The notes beneath the pieces are model-generated. The model saw nothing but the letters and a program-made list of their open reading frames with translations. It made no database searches and was not told the origin of the DNA. From DASQPJ01 sp036268355 (GTDB lineage: Bacteria > Actinomycetota > Actinomycetes > Sporichthyales > Sporichthyaceae): a DNA stretch of 8,773 nt. The position numbers and the translations under genes are program-made. Shown here one piece after another: positions 1 through 5,187 of this stretch. The stretch covers positions 1-8,773 of the forward strand of contig DATAUG010000254.1 of the NCBI GenBank assembly GCA_036268355.1. Direction: 5' to 3'. Every line of letters starts with the position of its first letter. Positions within the stretch are counted from its first letter, which is position 1.

Positions 1-2
1 CG

Positions 3-366
3 CGCGGGCTGGTCAACGGGTGCCGGGACTTTGGTGGTGGCCCCGACACCGAGACGGTGGTGAACACGGTGACCCTCGAACCGGGGCACCTCCAGCGGTC
101 GGCACGGCCATCCCGACGGCGGGATGCTGGTCGTAACCGCCGGGACGCTGTCCACCTACGGCCTGGACGGGACGCTGTGCCAGCCCACTCGCGTCCCGTC
201 CGGGCACGCCTACGTGCTGCCGGCCCGCGCTCACCATGCGCACCTGTTCCACAACAGGGGCACCGTCCCTGTCACGTTCATCGCCTACTACATCAACGTG
301 TCGAAAGGAAAGCCCCCAGCCGGTCCCGCCGTACGGCCGTCCGAGTGCCCTGCCGCACCGCGCTGA
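3..366 (+). pseudogene. Cupin-domain protein, 3' part, frameshifted
   Basis: This is the C-terminal part of a single-domain cupin, a small beta-barrel that usually holds a metal ion. The 5' end lies outside the window. Reading starts in frame 3 (ending in VNTVTLEPG near position 83) and must move to frame 1 from about position 87 to continue into RHGHPDGGMLVVTAGTL and on to the stop at 364-366. The first cupin motif is visible as H-G-H at 103-111. The second is visible as HHAHLFHN, with the H-x3-N spacing typical of cupins. The frame break falls in the G run at 83-86: with three G instead of four, the protein reads EPGTSSGRHGHPDGG without interruption, which fits the family well. It is therefore either a genuine one-base insertion or a homopolymer sequencing error. 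The substrate cannot be inferred. The gene runs toward the convergent carbonic anhydrase gene. Confidence 0.7.
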
Positions 367-551
367 TCGGCCGGGGCGCCGTCGAGCCTCACTTTCTGAT
401 TTACCGTCAGTTCCACCGCACGTGGACCCCGTCGGGCAGCCTCCGTCGCGGGGGACTCCCTTGTCGGGCTTCACCGGCGTTCATGACGTGGTGTCAGTTC
501 GCTTGTGTACCGGTCGGGAGTGGCCGTCGCCGGCCTTCGAGCGGAGTCGTC

Positions 552-1187
552 TCAGCGCCAGGGGGCGCCTCGCGGCGCGGTCGGGTCGCCGGGGCTGTGC
601 GCGACCGGATGGAGGTTGCCCGTGTCGATGTCGTAGGCGTAGCCGAGTACCGTGACGTGCCGCGGTGTTGAGGGCGAGTCGCGGATGATCCCGACGTCCA
701 GACGCAGGGAGTCCTCGAAGCTGGTGATGCAGCCGATGTCCGCGGGTTTCCACAACGCCGACAGGTCCTGGTGGAAGTCGCGGATGAAGGCGTCGAACAT
801 TCCCTGTCCGGTGAAGTGGGTCGCGCCGCAGTCGGTGTGGTGGACGACGGCGACGGTGTCGATGTCGAACAGGTGGCAGGCAACCGCGATCGAGCGCAGC
901 GCCCCTGCGTCGGCCTTCCCGCCCGCGTTGACGACGGGGAAGATCGTGGTGGTGGTGGCGAGGTTCGCCCGGCCGTGGTCGTCGAGGAATTCGACGATGT
1001 CGCCGGGGTAGTCCTGGTCGGGCAGGGCCTCGGCGACGGCGTAGGGGATGCCTCCGGTCACTCGCGGGTCGAAGCAGTGGATCACGACGGTTCGCAGTTT
1101 TCCGACCACGCGCCGGAATTCGTCCCTGACCTTCGGTTCGTCGAAATCGGGTTGTGCGGCTATGACGTGTTGATCGAGTTCGAGCAC
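552..1187 (-). CDS. Beta-class carbonic anhydrase
   Basis: The predicted protein has 211 residues and should interconvert CO2 and bicarbonate in the cytoplasm. The beta-class zinc site is visible. HCFDPR gives Cys38 and the Asp40-Arg42 pair of the C-x-D-x-R motif, and HHTDCG gives His117 and Cys120 of the H-x2-C motif. The length is usual for a compact bacterial beta-carbonic anhydrase. The GTG at 1187 is preferred as start because a strong GAAGGAG (1200-1194) sits 6 nt before it. An in-frame ATG at 1229 would add 14 residues but has no comparable ribosome binding site. The gene is the last of a minus-strand series TetR, SCP2-like, carbonic anhydrase, beginning 70 nt after the SCP2-like stop, so co-transcription is likely. 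The family call is firm. Its role beside an SCP2-like protein is unknown. Confidence 0.9.
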   Translation of the reverse strand: MLELDQHVIAAQPDFDEPKVRDEFRRVVGKLRTVVIHCFDPRVTGGIPYAVAEALPDQDYPGDIVEFLDDHGRANLATTTTIFPVVNAGGKADAGALRSIAVACHLFDIDTVAVVHHTDCGATHFTGQGMFDAFIRDFHQDLSALWKPADIGCITSFEDSLRLDVGIIRDSPSTPRHVTVLGYAYDIDTGNLHPVAHSPGDPTAPRGAPWR

Positions 1188-1193
1188 GGAGAG

Positions 1194-1200
1194 CTCCTTC
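1194..1200 (-). promoter_or_regulatory. Ribosome binding site deciding the carbonic anhydrase start
   Basis: On the minus strand the sequence GAAGGAG is followed by 6 nt (CTCTCC) and a GTG at 1187. This near-ideal Shine-Dalgarno spacing supports GTG 1187 over the upstream ATG at 1229. Confidence 0.75.
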
Positions 1201-1257
1201 GGATCGGGGCACGGCGAGGCCGCGGCCATCCGCGTCGCGCCGTGGGGCAGGTGTCTG

Positions 1258-1668
1258 CTAGAGGTCCCAGTCGGTGTCGAGGACCGTGAAGCACTGCACC
1301 AGTCGGTCGAAGGGCGCGGCGTTCTCCACGGCGTCCTTCATCGCGCCCTTGGTGAGCTTTATCTTCCCGGCCATCACCAGATTGCTGGCCTTCGCCTGGC
1401 CGGTGCCGGCCTTGTGCCAGTTCTCCAGTGATGCGCTGAACCGTGCCCAGACTTCGTCCTCGGCGCCCAGCTCCGTACCCCAGGCCACGCATCGGCCCTG
1501 TTCGTACTTCAGTCGGGTCTCCAGTCCGGGGCGGTCGGAGACCTCCAGTGCCAGGACGTGGGTGAACTCCGAGGGCTTCTTGAGGCGCTTCATGATCTCG
1601 GTGGATGCGGCGTTCTCGGCGGCCAGCGCCGTTGCGCACCACTTGTCGGAGAAGAACTTCTCGGCCAT
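1258..1668 (-). CDS. SCP2-like (sterol carrier / lipid-transfer fold) protein
   Basis: The predicted protein is 136 residues, cytosolic, with no signal peptide or membrane segment. Its layout resembles stand-alone bacterial SCP2-like proteins: an N-terminal helix (KWCATALAAENAA), a central strand segment (LETRLKYEQGRCVAWG), then the conserved-looking NLVMAGKIKLTKGAMKDA segment and a C-terminal LDTDWDL. Proteins of this fold bind hydrophobic ligands such as acyl chains or sterol-like molecules. The ligand here cannot be read from sequence. The ATG at 1668 is preceded by AAGGAG (1683-1678) at 9 nt, a clear ribosome binding site. The gene sits between the TetR gene (120 nt upstream) and the carbonic anhydrase (70 nt downstream) on the same strand, so it probably belongs to the TetR-controlled unit. 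The assignment is by recalled pattern, without a profile search. Confidence 0.7.
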   Translation of the reverse strand: MAEKFFSDKWCATALAAENAASTEIMKRLKKPSEFTHVLALEVSDRPGLETRLKYEQGRCVAWGTELGAEDEVWARFSASLENWHKAGTGQAKASNLVMAGKIKLTKGAMKDAVENAAPFDRLVQCFTVLDTDWDL

Positions 1669-1788
1669 GGGTTATCGCTCCTTGGTAGGTCCTGACAGTG
1701 ACGTGGGTGTGCGCCCGCGGTTGGCTACCGGGGACGGCGGGGCGTGGGTGCGATGCAGGCGTGCGGACCGTCCGGGTTCAACCGGCGA

Positions 1789-2388
1789 TCAGGTCTTCGG
1801 GCGGCTTGCCGGAGCCCGGTGCCGGTGTTCGACGTAGGCCGCCAGTTCCTCGCCGACCGTGCGGATGATTCGGCAGTCCCGGGCGGCTTTCGCCTGGATC
1901 AAGGCACCTTCGAACCCCGACAGGATCACGGCGGCGATCGCGGCTGCCTCGCAACTCGGTTTGCCCACGTCCTCCAGCGCGGCCGCGAAGGCGCCGCGCC
2001 ATTGCTCGAAGACGTTGTTCAGGTGTGGCAGCAGCGGGGCGGAGCCGTCGATCTCGAGCGTGGTAGTGGCTATCGGACAGCCCTGCCGGTGCCCGGATTC
2101 CACGAAGAGGTCGGCGAAGTGGGCGAAGAAGCGCCGCACCAGGTCGGCCGGCGAGGCGCTCGCCCGGTTCATGTCCTGTACCAGCTCGGGCATGGACACC
2201 GAGACAGCTCCCGCTGTCTCGATCGCGATCTGTTCCTTCCCGCCGGGGAAGTGGAAGTAGACCGAGCCGCGCGGTGTCCCGCTGGTGGCCACGACGTCGT
2301 CGAGGGTGGTGGCCAGATAGCCCCTCTGGGCGAACAGGGTCTGGGCTGCGGCGAGCATCCTGCGTCGGGAGTCCGTGCGGCGCGGCAT
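1789..2388 (-). CDS. TetR-family transcriptional repressor (LmrA/YxaF-like)
   Basis: The predicted protein has 199 residues, usual for the family. An Arg-rich start leads into the three-helix DNA-binding domain. The helix-turn-helix is seen as TLDDVVATSGTPRGSVYFHF (about residues 28-47), followed by the typical GGKEQI. The C-terminal ligand-binding half contains GCPIA (about residues 101-105), typical of the LmrA/YxaF-like subgroup, members of which respond to drugs or flavonoid-like ligands. The ATG at 2388 has GGAGGA (2399-2394) 5 nt before it, and an in-frame stop at 2449-2451 limits extension. The gene is first in the operon with the SCP2-like and carbonic anhydrase genes. A sigma70-like promoter with an overlapping palindrome lies about 190 nt upstream, so autoregulation is likely. 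The inducing ligand is unknown. Confidence 0.9.
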   Translation of the reverse strand: MPRRTDSRRRMLAAAQTLFAQRGYLATTLDDVVATSGTPRGSVYFHFPGGKEQIAIETAGAVSVSMPELVQDMNRASASPADLVRRFFAHFADLFVESGHRQGCPIATTTLEIDGSAPLLPHLNNVFEQWRGAFAAALEDVGKPSCEAAAIAAVILSGFEGALIQAKAARDCRIIRTVGEELAAYVEHRHRAPASRPKT

Positions 2389-2571
2389 GCTGATCCTCCG
2401 TTCGCTCGTCGGGTCGGCTCCGGTCGATGGCGGGGCCCACTCGTGGTCTCACCGTTGGGTCTGTCCGACAGCCGGAACGCCTGCCCCCTGCGACCGCGTT
2501 GTGCTGGCTTGCTCTGCAGCTGCGCCGCGGGCCGGTCCGCTTCGCACGTTGCCCCCGGTGATGTGACGTTC

Positions 2572-2584
2572 TCTACTATGTAGA
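2572..2584. promoter_or_regulatory. Candidate TetR operator palindrome
   Basis: TCTAC-TAT-GTAGA is a perfect inverted repeat (5-bp arms, 3-bp centre). It starts 2 bp downstream of the TATACT -10 element and covers the predicted transcription start of the TetR operon. Placement and symmetry fit a repressor site for the adjacent TetR protein. It is shorter than many TetR operators, so flanking bases may also contribute. Confidence 0.5.
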
Positions 2585-2586
2585 CG

Positions 2587-2615
2587 AGTATAATCAGATC
2601 GCATCCGGGTTGCAA
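2587..2615 (-). promoter_or_regulatory. Promoter for the TetR operon
   Basis: Read on the minus strand, TTGCAA (2615-2610, -35) is separated by exactly 17 nt from TATACT (2592-2587, -10). It points to the TetR gene and stands out in an otherwise very GC-rich region. Transcription would start near 2580, leaving a leader of about 190 nt before the ATG at 2388. The leader (2389-2580) shows no recognised riboswitch. It contains only a possible 32-codon GTG reading frame (2547-2449) with a weak ribosome binding site. On the plus strand the same spot contains a perfect TATAAT (2589-2594), but without a good -35 partner. Confidence 0.6.
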
Positions 2616-2641
2616 TCCGCGCCCGAGGGTCCTCGGGAAGC

Positions 2642-2788
2642 GGCTACCAGGCCATCGCCGAATACGTGGACCACCACTCCCCAGTCCGCACCCGCGGCGA
2701 CAAAGCCACCGCCCGCGCCACACGGCTCCTGACGACAACCGAACCCGCGCGGGTCAAGACCCGCGCCTGGCAACTCGCCACCGCCTGA
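2642..2788 (+). pseudogene. 3' fragment of an unrecognised gene (copy A)
   Basis: An open stretch encodes GYQAIAEYVDHHSPVRTRG, continues through RATRLLTTTEPARVKTRAWQLATA, and ends at TGA 2786-2788. The frame is open back to a stop at 2591, but no ATG and no ribosome binding site precede the protein-like part. It therefore looks like the truncated end of a longer gene. A second, frameshifted copy of the end (TEPARIKTRA, then WQLA) lies at 3602-3643. Most differences between the copies are synonymous, which indicates a real protein family. A strong hairpin 10 bp after the stop supports its past life as a transcribed gene end. I do not recognise the family. A transposase or mobile-element protein is possible but not shown. 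Confidence 0.5.
2738..2778 (+). repeat. Direct repeat, copy A (about 41 bp)
   Basis: This segment matches 3602-3643 in the same orientation with three substitutions and one single-base indel. The best core is TCAAGACCCGCGCC followed by T or TT and GGCAACTCGC. The repeats lie about 864 bp apart and bracket the frameshifted 2889-3283 gene and the 3256-3555 gene. Confidence 0.75.
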
Positions 2789-2797
2789 CCGCGCGTC

Positions 2798-2823
2798 GCG
2801 GGGCGGCCCACGGGCCGCCCCGC
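2798..2823 (+). terminator. Strong GC hairpin, probable terminator
   Basis: GCGGGGCGGCCC, loop AC, then GGGCCGCCCCGC is a perfect 12-bp inverted repeat beginning 10 bp after the stop of fragment A. There is no T-tract, which is common for actinomycete terminators. Confidence 0.7.
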
Positions 2824-2888
2824 CCGGAGCCGCAAGTCAGCCCCAAGTGCTACCCCTACCGACCAGGAACCGGGAGAGGATCACGGCC

Positions 2889-3283
2889 ATGAGCGCACCG
2901 ACGTCGATCGAGCAGCGCACCTTCGACGACGCCACCGTCGTCGAACACGCCACCGCGGCGGCCGAGGCGATCCGCGCGATCAACCACCTCGCCCGCGGCG
3001 GGCCGATGCCCGCCCCGCTGATCTACGAGGTCCTCGGGTACCTGAAAGAGGCCGCGCACCGGTTCCCCAAGCCCTGGACCAGGTCACCAACGCGCTGGGC
3101 GACTCGATGCTCCAGTACGACCTGACCGACGCACCGGGGCGCGACCCGCAGTACTCGATCATCGAAGCCGGAACCCACCTCAACGACGCCGTTCGGCACG
3201 CCGAGAAGTTCGCCGAGCTGCTCGAAGCCGCCCAAGCCGCGATCCGGGACCAGGGCTACCGGGTACCGGGCGACGAGGACTGA
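2889..3283 (+). pseudogene. Small actinobacterial mobile-element-associated protein, frameshifted
   Basis: The gene encodes a helical, acidic protein of about 131 residues that resembles small hypothetical proteins I associate with actinobacterial integrative elements. The match is recalled, not searched. The ATG at 2889 is preceded by a purine-rich GGGAGAGGA about 9 nt upstream. The N-terminal part (MSAPTSIEQRTFDDATVVEH, then IYEVLGYLKEAAHRFP) is in frame 3. From about 3068 the protein continues in frame 2 as ALDQVTNALGDSMLQYDL and ends at TGA 3281-3283. One additional C in the run CCCC (3065-3068) would restore FPQALDQV and a single frame. The break is therefore either a one-base deletion or a sequencing error. 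Its end overlaps the end of the convergent 3256-3555 gene by 28 bp. Function is unknown. The C-terminal helix has a heptad-like pattern (AEKFAELLEAAQAAI). Confidence 0.65.
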
Positions 3284-3555
3284 AGCGGGCCCGTCGCTGC
3301 GCCGGCTGCGGGCAGTCGTAGGGAGCGACGGACGTCCTCCGCGCGCAGCCAGGTCAGCACCTCACGGCGTCGGCCGCCGCCCTGGACGTACTGCACGACC
3401 AGCACGTGGGTGCGGGTCCACCGATTGGCCACCGCGGGCACGTACTCCTCCCCGTCGGGCCACACCAGCCGGGCGATCACCAGAGGCCCACCCGGCCCCG
3501 GCCGCAACGGCACGTCCGGCGGCTGCTCGTAGTTCAACGGCTTGGCGGACGTCAC
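3256..3555 (-). CDS. Small protein of unknown function behind an SOS-type box
   Basis: The predicted product has 99 residues, with no signal peptide or membrane segment. Its core (PLVIARLVWPDGEEYVPAVA, then RWTRTHVLVVQYV and EVLTWLRAEDVRRSL) looks like a small all-beta fold with a C-terminal helix, and resembles small hypothetical proteins in actinobacterial accessory regions. The GTG at 3555 is the only start that keeps the full frame, because a stop lies at 3559-3561. A GAGG is only 1 nt before it, too close to act as a ribosome binding site. A GATACT -10-like element (3566-3561) ends 5 nt upstream of the GTG, which suggests a leaderless mRNA. A perfect LexA-type palindrome (3565-3580) adjoins this -10, so DNA-damage induction is likely. 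No function can be assigned. Confidence 0.6.
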   Translation of the reverse strand: MTSAKPLNYEQPPDVPLRPGPGGPLVIARLVWPDGEEYVPAVANRWTRTHVLVVQYVQGGGRRREVLTWLRAEDVRRSLRLPAAGAATGPLQSSSPGTR

Positions 3556-3560
3556 GCCTC

Positions 3561-3566
3561 AGTATC
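3561..3566 (-). promoter_or_regulatory. Probable -10 element for the 3256-3555 gene
   Basis: On the minus strand GATACT ends 5 nt before the GTG at 3555, the geometry of a leaderless actinobacterial transcript. No good -35 is visible 16-18 nt upstream. The -10 overlaps the first two bases of the SOS-type box. Confidence 0.4.
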
Positions 3567-3580
3567 GAACACGCGTTCGA
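3565..3580. promoter_or_regulatory. LexA (SOS) box
   Basis: TCGAACACGCGTTCGA matches the actinobacterial SOS box TCGAAC-N4-GTTCGA at all twelve fixed positions, and its centre ACGC satisfies the RNNY rule. It lies 10-25 bp upstream of the GTG at 3555, immediately upstream of the putative -10, where bound LexA would block transcription of the minus-strand gene. The only plus-strand sequence it could control is the remnant copy B. Confidence 0.7.
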
Positions 3581-3583
3581 GTT

Positions 3584-3650
3584 AGTGCGCTTGCGGCCCG
3601 CACCGAACCGGCACGGATCAAGACCCGCGCCTTGGCAACTCGCTGCCGTC
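3584..3650 (+). pseudogene. Degenerate fragment, copy B of the TEPAR-x-KTRA-WQLA motif
   Basis: In one frame this encodes SALAARTEPARIKTRA. After one extra T (GCCTTGG against GCCTGG in copy A) the next frame continues WQLAAVEL. The motif matches the C-terminus of the fragment ending at 2788. Of the codons that differ, ccc/ccg, gcg/gca and gcc/gct are silent and gtc/atc is conservative, so both copies once encoded protein. No start codon or intact frame is left. The extra T could also be a sequencing error, but too little of the gene remains for it to be functional. Confidence 0.5.
3602..3643 (+). repeat. Direct repeat, copy B (about 42 bp)
   Basis: This is the second copy of the repeat at 2738-2778, same orientation, with one inserted T. 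See copy A for the shared core. It begins about 20 bp beyond the LexA-type box. Confidence 0.75.
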
Positions 3651-3696
3651 GAACTCCTATGTTTGGTTGCTCCTGCCGTTGGCGTAGAGGCGCGGT

Positions 3697-3712
3697 CCTC
3701 CCCGAGGGGAGG
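3697..3712 (-). terminator. Hairpin after the PPOX gene
   Basis: CCTCCCC-GA-GGGGAGG is a perfect 7-bp inverted repeat ending 2 bp beyond the stop codon (3714-3716) of the minus-strand PPOX gene. There is no T-tract. Because it is symmetrical it could also stop plus-strand transcription coming from copy B. Confidence 0.5.
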
Positions 3713-3713
3713 C

Positions 3714-4145
3714 TCATTCCGGGAGTTGCCCGTAGGTGTGGGTGACGGTGAAGGACAGCACCTGGCGCTGGTCGCGGACCATGGCCGCCCGGTAGTCGGC
3801 CCAGTCGGGGTGTTCCCCGGACAACGACCGGTACAGGGCGACGAGTTGCTCGACAGTCGGGTCGTGCGGGTCGCCGGCGGCCGGGCTCAGCTCGGCCGAG
3901 CCGTCGGCGACCACCCAGGACCAGAAGTCCGGGGTCGAGACGTGCAGGCTGACCCGTGGGTCGCGGGCGGCGTTGCGGGTCTTCGCACGGCCGGCGGTCA
4001 CAGACACCAGCACACGATCGCCCGTGGCATCGAAGGCGTAGATGACGTTGGACAACTGCGGGCGCCCGTCCCGCCGCAACGTCACGAGCACGCCGTTGCG
4101 GTGGGCAGCCAGCAGGTCCAGATGACGTCGGTCGGGTCCCGTCAT
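3714..4145 (-). CDS. PPOX-class F420-dependent flavin/deazaflavin oxidoreductase
   Basis: The predicted protein has 143 residues, a usual size for the split-barrel FDOR-B/PPOX family. Family features include the N-terminal GVLVTLRRDGRPQLSNV, the strand VLVSVTAGRAKTRN with a Lys55-Thr-Arg triad likely to contact the cofactor phosphate, DPRVSLHV, and a C-terminal VLSFTVTHTYG. Such enzymes transfer hydride using F420 or flavin. Many of them are of unknown substrate, and F420 use here is inferred from family and host. The ATG at 4145 is chosen because GGAGG lies 8 nt upstream. The frame stays open to 4319, but the extra N-terminal stretch is Arg/Pro-rich and unlike the family. It is a single-gene unit with its own hairpin downstream, not obviously tied to the conjugation genes. 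Confidence 0.85.
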   Translation of the reverse strand: MTGPDRRHLDLLAAHRNGVLVTLRRDGRPQLSNVIYAFDATGDRVLVSVTAGRAKTRNAARDPRVSLHVSTPDFWSWVVADGSAELSPAAGDPHDPTVEQLVALYRSLSGEHPDWADYRAAMVRDQRQVLSFTVTHTYGQLPE

Positions 4146-4512
4146 GCACGCATCCTCCCGCGGAGCCTGGTCGACCGGCGCGACCACCAGCGGTAGAGCA
4201 CCCGACAGCCGCTGACCGTCCCCGGCCCGGTCCCGAGGGGCGTCGGGGCGAATCCCGGCGATCCTGCGACCTACATCGGGCGCCGGCCGCAGTGCAGTCC
4301 GGTGCTTGGTCTCGGCCAAGGGCCCTGTCTCCGGGCGTCGGAGTCTGCGGACGCGGCGCCCGGGCGCAAGGGCTCGCGTTGCTCGGCCCTACGGGCAGAC
4401 CCGTTGCACCCGGGCGCCTTTGCCGTCCGCGGGCGACCACTTGCCGGGACAGGGCAGGCCGAGGTCGGCACCGGGTCGACCACAGCGCGACCGGCGTGAG
4501 GAGGACGCCGCC
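4146..4512. other. Divergent intergenic region with a large palindrome
   Basis: This 367-bp region separates the minus-strand PPOX gene from the plus-strand 4513 gene. I see no protein-like frame and no tRNA cloverleaf. Open frames here have the composition of GC-rich shadow frames. The notable content is a long imperfect inverted repeat (4355-4418, listed separately) and a GAGGAGG ribosome binding site (4498-4504) for the 4513 gene. No convincing -35/-10 pair was found for either gene. Confidence 0.5.
4355..4418. repeat. Long imperfect palindrome / stem-loop
   Basis: GGCGCCCGGGCGCAA (4355-4369) pairs with TTGCACCCGGGCGCC (4404-4418) at 14 of 15 positions around a 34-nt loop. The loop contains a second small hairpin, GCCC-TAC-GGGC (4386-4396), and a further GGG/CCC pairing at its base. 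The left arm includes a 12-bp self-palindrome, GCGCCCGGGCGC (4356-4367). It could be an RNA structure upstream of the 4513 gene, a dispersed palindromic repeat, or a DNA site. Only one copy occurs in the window. Confidence 0.6.
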
Positions 4513-5091
4513 ATGGGATCGACCGTGCAGCCGCCGGCCAGGTTCGAGGTCAGTTCGGTGACCGTGCGGGTCGCCGGACCACAGCCGTCCACGGTGGACG
4601 CCCACCTGGTCACTCGCGCCACCGGCAGGCACCGATGGGTCGAACCGATGCTTACCATCACCTTGAGCGGACTGATGGTCCACTGCCTGGACCTGGCGGC
4701 GGTCACCGCCTTCGCCGACACCTGGACCACGGCAGCCGCAGGCGCCGAGCGGTTCCTGCCGTGCCGCGGGGGGCACGGTCCAGGTGCACCCGGTTACGAC
4801 CGCAACCAGGTCGGCGTGTTGCTGCGGCTGGCCGGAAGACCCGACCGATTGGCCTGGAACTTCATCCCCGCCGGTGCCGCTGCCTCCGGTTCGGCCCACG
4901 TGCGCGCGACCGTCGCGCAGCTGACCGTGCTGGCCCACGACTTGGACGCCGTCCACGCCTGGGCGCAGACGTGGGAAGCCGCCAGATCCACCGCGGCCTC
5001 GATCTGGCCCGAGCCCGACGCCTTCAGCGAGGCCGAGGCCCGCGACCGCAACCGGATCGCCCGCGCCGGAATACGCAACCGGTCCACCTGA
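4513..5091 (+). CDS. Protein of unknown function with an internal duplication
   Basis: The predicted product has 192 residues, with no signal peptide or membrane segment. The ATG at 4513 has GAGGAGG 8 nt upstream. Two segments 83 residues apart resemble each other: residues 54-83 (LMVHCLDLAAVTAFADTW...FLP) and 137-166 (LTVLAHDLDAVHAWAQTW...IWP). They share L-x-V-x3-DL-x-AV-x-A-x-A-x-TW followed by A and a closing P. Each is preceded by strand-like sequence, so the protein may be two copies of one alpha/beta unit joined by a Gly/Pro-rich linker (about 84-96). The tail (about 169-192) is Arg-rich. The gene lies upstream of, and on the same strand as, the relaxase, with a hairpin just after its stop. 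A role in the conjugative element is possible from position only. I do not recognise the family. Confidence 0.8.
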   Translation: MGSTVQPPARFEVSSVTVRVAGPQPSTVDAHLVTRATGRHRWVEPMLTITLSGLMVHCLDLAAVTAFADTWTTAAAGAERFLPCRGGHGPGAPGYDRNQVGVLLRLAGRPDRLAWNFIPAGAAASGSAHVRATVAQLTVLAHDLDAVHAWAQTWEAARSTAASIWPEPDAFSEAEARDRNRIARAGIRNRST

Positions 5092-5094
5092 CCG

Positions 5095-5117
5095 GGCGGG
5101 CCCCGGAACGGCCCGCC
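5095..5117 (+). terminator. Hairpin after the 4513 gene
   Basis: GGCGGGCC, a 7-nt loop (CCGGAAC), then GGCCCGCC gives a perfect 8-bp stem starting 4 bp after the stop at 5089-5091. There is no T-tract, as for other hairpins in this window. It suggests that the next gene (5250) has its own promoter, although none is obvious. Confidence 0.55.
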
Positions 5118-5187
5118 AGGGACCGGCCCGGCACCTGCGGGTACACCGACCCTCGAACGGCGCCCGGCGCGATCCACAGGGCACCGG

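Noticed and set aside
1188..1229. ATG 1229 as carbonic anhydrase start
   Set aside because: The GTG at 1187 has an ideal GAAGGAG at 6 nt. The extra 14 residues are not part of the conserved enzyme.
2449..2547. A 32-codon GTG frame in the TetR leader (minus strand), possibly a leader peptide
   Set aside because: The ribosome binding site is weak, the sequence is not notable, and there is no attenuator-like hairpin linked to it.
2564..2594. Plus-strand promoter using the perfect TATAAT at 2589-2594
   Set aside because: The only -35-like sequence (TGACGT) is 19 bp away, and no gene start follows. The TATAAT mostly overlaps the better minus-strand -10.
4146..4319. N-terminal extension of the PPOX protein to the start at 4319
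   Set aside because: The extension is Arg/Pro-rich and not family-like, and a GGAGG sits 8 nt before ATG 4145.
4260..4470. Possible tRNA or other structured RNA gene in the divergent gap
   Set aside because: No cloverleaf, anticodon arm or T-loop consensus was found. Only the palindrome at 4355-4418 is convincing.
3559..5184. A 541-codon open frame on the minus strand
   Set aside because: It runs antisense to the 4513 gene and over several hairpins, is Arg/Pro/Gly-rich without any motif, and overlaps the PPOX gene in another frame. It is a typical shadow in GC-rich DNA.
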